NCBI RefSeq assembly: GCF_021049285.1
Contig: NZ_CP088017.1
Coordinates: 2,243,380-2,307,379 of the forward strand
Length of the DNA: 64,000 bases
From: Ruania halotolerans
GTDB lineage: Bacteria > Actinomycetota > Actinomycetes > Actinomycetales > Beutenbergiaceae
Reading direction: 5' to 3'
A program made the position numbers and the translations under genes. The notes under the pieces are model-generated. The model was not told where the DNA came from, did not search any database, and was given only the letters and a program-made list of their open reading frames with translations. Positions 55,215 through 61,149 of the stretch are shown here, piece by piece; positions within the stretch are counted from its first letter, which is position 1; the number at the start of each line of letters is the position of its first letter.

Positions 55215-57113
55215 GTGAAGGATCCAGGCAGAAGGCGCTTTGTGCGCCCGGTGACGGTAGCGATGGGCGCTGGCCTATTACTGAGCGGGGTCGCGCCCGC
55301 ATCCGCTGAGACGGAACCATCGCCGGCCCATGACATCGTGGCGATGGTCGACTCGATGACGCTGCAGGAGAAGATCGGCCAGATGACGTGGACCCACGTC
55401 TACGGTTCGTCCGCTCAGGACGCCTCGATGGCCGCAAGCAACCAGGCACGTTACGGCGTCGATACTCCCGCCGAGGTGGTGGAGAAGTACGACTTGGGCG
55501 GTGTGCTCTACTTCGCCTGGTCAGGGAACACCAACAACCCCCAGCAGATCACTGCCCTCTCCAATGGGCTGCAGGACGCCGCGCTGGGCGAGGACGGCCC
55601 CGGAGTCCCGCTCGCCGTGACGATCGACCAGGAGGGTGGCCTCGTCGCCCGCATCGGGCCACCTGCCACGCAGCTTCCGGGGAATATGGCGCTCGGTGCC
55701 ACTTTCGATGCCGACCTCGCGCGTGCCCAGGGCGAGATCCTCGGCGCCGAGATGCAGGCCATGGGTATCAACGTTGACTTCGCCCCCGTGGTCGACCTCA
55801 ACTCCAACCCGGACAACCCCGTCATCGGCATCCGATCGATGGGCGAAGACCCTGACGCTGTCAGTGAGCTCGGGGCTGCCCAGATCGAGGGCATCCAGGA
55901 GTACATCGGTGCGACGGCGAAGCACTTCCCCGGGCACGGGGACACCGAGGTCGACTCCCACTTCGGCCTGCCCGTCGTCACCTACGACCGTGCAACGCTG
56001 GACGACCACCTGCAGCCGTTCCAGGCGGCGATCGATGCTGGTGTGGACATGATCATGACCGCACACATCATCGTCGAGGCGATCGATCCTGATCTGCCGG
56101 GAACCTTGTCATCGGAGGTGCTCACCGGCCTGCTGCGGGAGGAGATGGGTTTCGACGGCATCATCACCACCGATGCACTCGATATGGGCGCGATGACGGA
56201 CAACTGGTCGCAGGAGGAGATGTCGGTCCTGGCGATCCAGGCTGGCTCGGACATTCTGCTCAACTCCCCCGACGTCGATGCCTCGATCGCCGGGGTCGAG
56301 CAGGCTGTGGCCGACGGCGTCATCACCGAGGACCGGCTCGACGAGTCAGTCACCCGGATCCTGGAATGGAAGGCGGAACGGGGCGTCCTGGACGACCCGT
56401 ACGCCGATCCCGGTGCAGTGGATTCCGTCGTCGGGAACTCGGCCCACCTGGAGACGGCCGCGACAATCGCGAACCGCTCCATCACTCTGCTGCGCAACGA
56501 GGATCGCCCCCTCCCGCTCGACGTCGCCACCGACACAGTGCTTGTGGTCGGCGCCGGAGCAGCGTGGCCGGAACGCCTGGGGCCGATGTTGGCCAATCGC
56601 GGATTCGACGTGATCGAGGAGTACGAGAACGGGAGCTCGCCCTCACCTGCCTACCGGGCCCGCGCAGTCGCTGCCGCCGAGGACGCTGACGCGGTGGTGT
56701 TCACCTCCTACAACGCCAGCAACAACACAGCCCAGCAACAGATGGTCGCCGATCTGGCCGCCACGGATACTCCGGTAGTCGTCGTCGCTGCCCGCAACCC
56801 CTATGACATCAACGTGTTCGACGACGCCGACGCTGTGCTGAACAGCTACGGCTACAACGTGGTGAACTATGCAGCCGTCGTCCGGGCCATCGCCGGTGAC
56901 ATCAACCCCTCCGGCGAACTGCCGGTGGACGTACCGACGGCGGACGGGAGCGAGACGTTGCTGCCCCTCGGCTTCGGCCGCCATTACCCCGGTCCGCCAG
57001 ATCACGCCGGGCCACCCGATCACGCCGGTCCGCCAGATCACGCCGGTCCGCCAGATCACGCCGGGCCGCCCGACCATGCCGGGCCACCCGACCACGCCGG
57101 ACCGAACAACTGA
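55215..57113 (+). CDS. Exported GH3 beta-N-acetylhexosaminidase-like enzyme (NagZ type) with GPPDHA-repeat tail
   Basis: 632 aa. Signal peptide 1-31 (basic start, VAMGAGLLLSGVAPASA). GH3 barrel about 38-390 with IDQEGGLVARI, KHFPGHGDTEVDSH containing the D247-S-H249 dyad that marks NagZ-type hydrolases, and the nucleophile D320 in ITTDALDMGAM. A second alpha/beta domain (about 415-590) is present, as in Gram-positive NagZ. Predicted to release GlcNAc from muropeptides or similar oligosaccharides outside the cell. The last 40 residues are six GPPDHA repeats. GTG 55215 follows AGGAGG at 6 nt and starts the signal peptide. The NamZ-like gene follows 30 bp later, so both are one operon. Confidence 0.87.
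   Translation: MKDPGRRRFVRPVTVAMGAGLLLSGVAPASAETEPSPAHDIVAMVDSMTLQEKIGQMTWTHVYGSSAQDASMAASNQARYGVDTPAEVVEKYDLGGVLYFAWSGNTNNPQQITALSNGLQDAALGEDGPGVPLAVTIDQEGGLVARIGPPATQLPGNMALGATFDADLARAQGEILGAEMQAMGINVDFAPVVDLNSNPDNPVIGIRSMGEDPDAVSELGAAQIEGIQEYIGATAKHFPGHGDTEVDSHFGLPVVTYDRATLDDHLQPFQAAIDAGVDMIMTAHIIVEAIDPDLPGTLSSEVLTGLLREEMGFDGIITTDALDMGAMTDNWSQEEMSVLAIQAGSDILLNSPDVDASIAGVEQAVADGVITEDRLDESVTRILEWKAERGVLDDPYADPGAVDSVVGNSAHLETAATIANRSITLLRNEDRPLPLDVATDTVLVVGAGAAWPERLGPMLANRGFDVIEEYENGSSPSPAYRARAVAAAEDADAVVFTSYNASNNTAQQQMVADLAATDTPVVVVAARNPYDINVFDDADAVLNSYGYNVVNYAAVVRAIAGDINPSGELPVDVPTADGSETLLPLGFGRHYPGPPDHAGPPDHAGPPDHAGPPDHAGPPDHAGPPDHAGPNN
56991..57098 (+). repeat. Six 18-bp repeats encoding GPPDHA
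   Basis: Six in-frame units; units 1, 3 and 4 are identical at the DNA level and the others differ at wobble positions. They form the C-terminal tail of the GH3 protein. Confidence 0.95.
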
Positions 57114-57143
57114 CCCCGTCCACCTCAACGAAGAGGAGCCACG

Positions 57144-58481
57144 ATGAGCAGACGTACCTGGAGAGGACTTGCGGTGGGTGCCGCGCTGGCGATGGCGGTG
57201 ACCAGTTCATTCGCACCGATGGCACCTGGTGAGAGACCCGATACCCCACCCGGGCTCGATCGTCCGCTCGAGCTCGGCGTCGAGGTCCTCCTCGATGACC
57301 TCACCCAACTGGAGGGGCAGCGAGTCGGCATCATCACCAACCCCACCGGCGTCACCTCGGAGCTGACCCATATCATCGACGCGCTGATCGCTGGTGAGGA
57401 GGACGGCGGCTACGAGGTCACCGCCCTGTACGGGCCCGAGCACGGGGTGCGCGGCGGGGTCCCGGCCGGGGCGTACGTGGAGAGCTATGTCGACGAGCGG
57501 ACCGGGCTTCCGGTGTACTCCCTGTACGGCCCCACGAGGAAGCCGTCACCGGAGATGCTTGCCGACGTCGACGTCCTACTCTTCGACATCCAGGACATCG
57601 GCGCACGCTTCTACACCTATATCTGGACGATGTACTACGCGATGGAGGCGGCCGCCGAGAACGACAAGGAGTTCGTAGTGCTCGACCGGCCGAACCCGCT
57701 CGGCGATCGGATGGATGGTCCGGTGCTGGAATATCCGGAACTCAGCTCGTTCGTGGGTCTACGGGAAATTCCGCTCCAGCACGGAATGACAGTGGGCGAG
57801 CTCGCGCAGTTCTTCAACGGTGAACTGCTTCAGAATCCGGCGGACCTGGACGTCGTGGAGATGTCCGGCTACGACCCGAGCGAGATCGTCGCAGAGTGGG
57901 ACATGCCGTGGGTGCTGCCTTCACCGAATATCCCCACCCATGAGACAGCGTTGGTGTATCCCGGAACCGGTCTGATCGAGTCGATCAATGTGTCCGAGGG
58001 GCGCGGCACCACCAAACCGTTCCTGTGGTTCGGCGCGCCCTTCATCGATGAGACGGAGTCGTCCGCTCTCGCGGCCGACCTCAACTCGCGTGGCCTGGAC
58101 GGTGTGACCTTCCGGCCGGCGTCCGCCACGCCGTCGGCGAGCAAGCATGCCGGTCAGTTCTCGGGCGGCCTCGAAACGCACATCACCGACCCGGCAGCGT
58201 ATGAATCCTTGCGGGTGGGCGTGCACGTTCTCGACGCGCTGTTCACCCACATCGATGAGGTGGACTGGCGAGAGGGCGAGGGCTGCCGCACGCCGGAGGA
58301 CCGATGCTGGATCGACTTGCTATCAGGCACGAGGGATGTGCGCGCTCAGCTCGAGGCCGGCGTCGCTCCGGACGAGATCGTCGCCGGATGGGACGAGGAT
58401 CTGGCTGCGTTCGCTGCGCTCGCCGAGCCGTACCGCCTCTACGACGACCAGCACCCGGGCCGCGGTCACGGTCGTCACTAA
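57144..58481 (+). CDS. namZ: Exported DUF1343/GH171 exo-N-acetylmuramidase-like protein (NamZ type)
   Basis: 445 aa. Signal peptide about 1-24 (RRTWRGLAVGAALAMAVTSS). DUF1343 motifs in order: GQRVGIITNPTGVT, LYGPEHGVRGG with the candidate catalytic Glu99, LLFDIQDIGARFYTYIW (147-161), VLDRPNPLGDRMDGP, PSPNIPTHETALVYPGT and SEGRGTTKPF. Characterised members cleave terminal MurNAc from the non-reducing end of glycan strands and work with a NagZ. Here the NagZ-like GH3 gene is directly upstream, strongly supporting the role. Usual length about 400 aa plus signal. GAAGAGGAG precedes ATG 57144. Gene symbol is by family. Confidence 0.85.
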   Translation: MSRRTWRGLAVGAALAMAVTSSFAPMAPGERPDTPPGLDRPLELGVEVLLDDLTQLEGQRVGIITNPTGVTSELTHIIDALIAGEEDGGYEVTALYGPEHGVRGGVPAGAYVESYVDERTGLPVYSLYGPTRKPSPEMLADVDVLLFDIQDIGARFYTYIWTMYYAMEAAAENDKEFVVLDRPNPLGDRMDGPVLEYPELSSFVGLREIPLQHGMTVGELAQFFNGELLQNPADLDVVEMSGYDPSEIVAEWDMPWVLPSPNIPTHETALVYPGTGLIESINVSEGRGTTKPFLWFGAPFIDETESSALAADLNSRGLDGVTFRPASATPSASKHAGQFSGGLETHITDPAAYESLRVGVHVLDALFTHIDEVDWREGEGCRTPEDRCWIDLLSGTRDVRAQLEAGVAPDEIVAGWDEDLAAFAALAEPYRLYDDQHPGRGHGRH

Positions 58482-58485
58482 CCGA

Positions 58486-58529
58486 CTCGGGCCGAGAGGG
58501 CTGCGAGCAGTCACCCTCTCGGCCCGGGC
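58486..58529. terminator. Bidirectional hairpin between the namZ-like and PL8 genes
   Basis: 15-bp stem with one G-T wobble (58486-58500 with 58515-58529) and a 14-nt loop, directly between the convergent stops at 58481 and 58542. Confidence 0.8.
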
Positions 58530-58541
58530 CGGGTCAGATCA

Positions 58542-61064
58542 TCAGGTCAGGGTGGCGGTGAAGGTTCTGCCGTGGGCCTGATGCGTCCGGACGGTGACCT
58601 TGGTCCCACCCGGTACGCGGGCAACCGTGACGCCGTCATCGGCCTCGGCCAGGGCGAGCGGGCGGCCACGGACCGTCACCGAGACGCTCTCACGACGCAT
58701 CGTCGGGTCGGAGACGGCAAGCTCCACGGCTCCGTCGCGCCGCCGGGCGATCACCGACGCGGGACCATCGATCGCAAGCCGCTCCGCCTGATGGGTTCCC
58801 TCCACGAACACGTTCGCGGCCACCACACCGAGCCCGGTGTGCTTGACAGCCTGGACCCGGTCGTTGTTCCGCAACACGCTGAGCGGTCCTGGATAGGCCG
58901 CCAACGACGCCTCGTCTGCGTGCGGCAACAGCGCGTATGCGATCGCGTCGGGCCCTGATCCGGCCGGATGATTCACACTGAGGCCGAACACCTGCTTGGT
59001 CACCCGAGTGTTCGGGTTGGAGAGGCGGATCGCCCGCCTGCTGCGGGTGACAACCTCGAGTGTGACATCGACGTCGTGCTCGTCCAGCAGAACATACCCG
59101 ACGGCGCCACCCTGATCGGCGTTGACGTAGCGCAACCAGGCAAGAGGTGCCTCGCCGGTGCCTGACCATGGGCTCCCATCGCGGAGTGCTCCGGTGATCT
59201 GCACGTCGTCTCCCGGGTTCGCGATCCTGGAGTCGAGACTCGTCACCGCATCGCGCCCCGATCTACCGTCGATACCGGCTGCGAGGACGACGACCTCATC
59301 ATCGAACATGAACCAGGACTTGGTGGCGCTGGCGTTCTGATAGGTGACGAAGTCCTCCGGGAGGATCCCGGCCTGCTTATCTGCGTACGCGACGTCGTCA
59401 GAAAGCACCATGGCGACGGCGCCGAGACTTCCCAGGGTGGCCCCGCCCGAGTGGGGATTCGTGCCGCGCGGGAAGTAGACGTAGGTGTTCTGGGATTGGG
59501 ACGAGGAAGTGAACTCGAGCGGATGGTCCGGGTTCTCGTACCAGCGTTCACCATACAGCTCGGGGATACTGCGACGTTCCTCCACGGGCGCTGTCACACC
59601 GCCGAAGCGGTACGGCGCCACGGTCGTGTAGTAGTCGACGCCGAAAGCCTCGGTCTGATCCACATCGGAGAGGTAGAGATGGTGCGCGCCGTCGCCCTGG
59701 AACCAGGGCAGGAGATTCTCGCCGTTCATGTACTCGTACTTACTGATCCGGTCCGAACTGCGCGCCAGGGCGAAGGCGTAGCCCGGGCGCCGGTGCACCG
59801 TCCGGTCCATCGCGTTGAACGCCACATGGTCTTCGTCCGGATTGAGGTCGGCAGCGGGGATCGACGAGTCGCCGACGATCTGCGCGAACCGGGCAATGCT
59901 GACCGGTGAGTCGAAACGGGACGAGTCGAGCATCTCGGGTGAGGCGGAGTCGAGATGCTTCACGTACGCCTCGAGATCGGAGGCGTCCTGGTCGCTCGCA
60001 TAGGCCGACAGATCGACGATGGCCTCGGCCACCACCCGCACGTCGGTGTATCCGGTGGTGGTCCGCGAGACGGCACGCCCCTTGACGATCTCCATCATCC
60101 AGCCCTGATAGATCAGCGGGGCGAAGCCATGGCGGACCCAACCCGTCACGACCGCAACGAGGTCCGCGTTGCTGGTCTGTGACGTACCGTCGAGGATCTT
60201 CACGGTCTGGACAACCCTGGTGAGCAAACCCTTCCCGTAGGAGCCCGTGTAGGCGACCGAATGGTGCTGGATGAAGGAGCCGTCCGCGTAGTATCCATCG
60301 GTCACGCCATGGGCAAGGTTGTACGGATCAATCGTGGCGAACACGGTCGACTGGTCCGCGATTGCCTTGGAGATGCGCGCGTCGTCGCCGGTGAGGGCGC
60401 CCTGCAGGATGCGGTTGGTGGTGATGTCGGCCAGGTTCGCACCGGTGTGGAAGCGGGAATCGAGATTCACATCGCCACCGACGCCGTTGCGCAGGTAGGC
60501 GTCCATCGTCGCGATGTAGGTGGTCACTAGATCTGGCCGGTAGGTGGCGAGTTCGTCGGCCAGGAGGACAAGCGTGCGCGTGACGTCGGTCGGGAAGCCG
60601 ATCTCCCAGTTGAACCAATTGCCGTAGTAGCCCGCCTGCTGGTCGGCGAGATAGTGCTCGTGCAGCCAGACCAGGCCGTCGATCACCTGCCGCTGAACGT
60701 CGACGTCATCGAGCAGGTCGGATCCGGGAGTACGGGTCGCCAGGGCGATCTCGTAGAGGTAGGTGGTCGTCCGGCGCAGGTGGGTGTCATTCGAGCCCAG
60801 CGGCTGCCCGGCGAAAAGCTCGCCGGCGCCGGCGTCGGCCATATCTGCCAATCGGATCTGCGCGGCGGACTCGATCGCCGCCACCTTCGGCGCAACCTCC
60901 GGACGCGCATTCGACTCGGTGGTACCAGCCAGCATCGCCACAGTGTTGGCGAGCAAACGGGTGTGCTGCGTCGGCGTGTCGGCATGTGCCAACAGCGGAG
61001 CGCCGACGGTGAAGAGTCCAGCGGCGGGAATGATGGACAAGACGTGACGGCGGGTGAGCTGCAT
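58542..61064 (-). CDS. Tat-exported polysaccharide lyase family 8 enzyme
   Basis: 840 aa. Tat signal (TRRHVLS, then IIPAAGLFTVGAPLLAHAD). The alpha/alpha toroid (about 35-390) has GNWFNWEIGFP, TGANLADITTN with candidate catalytic N210, and DGSFIQHHSVAYTGSYG with H267 and Y276; beta-sheet domains follow (from about 400: NAMDRTVHRRPGYAFAL, YMNGENLLPWFQGDGAHHLY). PL8 enzymes are beta-eliminating lyases acting on hyaluronate, chondroitin or xanthan; the substrate cannot be decided here. ATG 61064 starts the Tat signal. It is convergent with the GH3-namZ operon and lies 85 bp after the glnE stop, same strand, with its own promoter. Confidence 0.9.
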   Translation of the reverse strand: MQLTRRHVLSIIPAAGLFTVGAPLLAHADTPTQHTRLLANTVAMLAGTTESNARPEVAPKVAAIESAAQIRLADMADAGAGELFAGQPLGSNDTHLRRTTTYLYEIALATRTPGSDLLDDVDVQRQVIDGLVWLHEHYLADQQAGYYGNWFNWEIGFPTDVTRTLVLLADELATYRPDLVTTYIATMDAYLRNGVGGDVNLDSRFHTGANLADITTNRILQGALTGDDARISKAIADQSTVFATIDPYNLAHGVTDGYYADGSFIQHHSVAYTGSYGKGLLTRVVQTVKILDGTSQTSNADLVAVVTGWVRHGFAPLIYQGWMMEIVKGRAVSRTTTGYTDVRVVAEAIVDLSAYASDQDASDLEAYVKHLDSASPEMLDSSRFDSPVSIARFAQIVGDSSIPAADLNPDEDHVAFNAMDRTVHRRPGYAFALARSSDRISKYEYMNGENLLPWFQGDGAHHLYLSDVDQTEAFGVDYYTTVAPYRFGGVTAPVEERRSIPELYGERWYENPDHPLEFTSSSQSQNTYVYFPRGTNPHSGGATLGSLGAVAMVLSDDVAYADKQAGILPEDFVTYQNASATKSWFMFDDEVVVLAAGIDGRSGRDAVTSLDSRIANPGDDVQITGALRDGSPWSGTGEAPLAWLRYVNADQGGAVGYVLLDEHDVDVTLEVVTRSRRAIRLSNPNTRVTKQVFGLSVNHPAGSGPDAIAYALLPHADEASLAAYPGPLSVLRNNDRVQAVKHTGLGVVAANVFVEGTHQAERLAIDGPASVIARRRDGAVELAVSDPTMRRESVSVTVRGRPLALAEADDGVTVARVPGGTKVTVRTHQAHGRTFTATLT

Positions 61065-61091
61065 CGTTGCGGATCCCTGAAGTTGTCGAGA

Positions 61092-61120
61092 ATGATCGGT
61101 AGTGACCATTTGGCATTCAA
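61092..61120 (-). promoter_or_regulatory. Promoter of the PL8 gene
   Basis: Minus strand: -35 TTGAAT (61115-61120), 17-bp spacer, -10 GATCAT (61092-61097), leader about 20 nt. The spacer contains TGGTCACTACC, an imperfect palindrome resembling the GGTCGACC in the spacer of the GH3 promoter. Confidence 0.5.
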
Positions 61121-61149
61121 TCAGAACTGCTGCGATCAACCAAGAGGAC

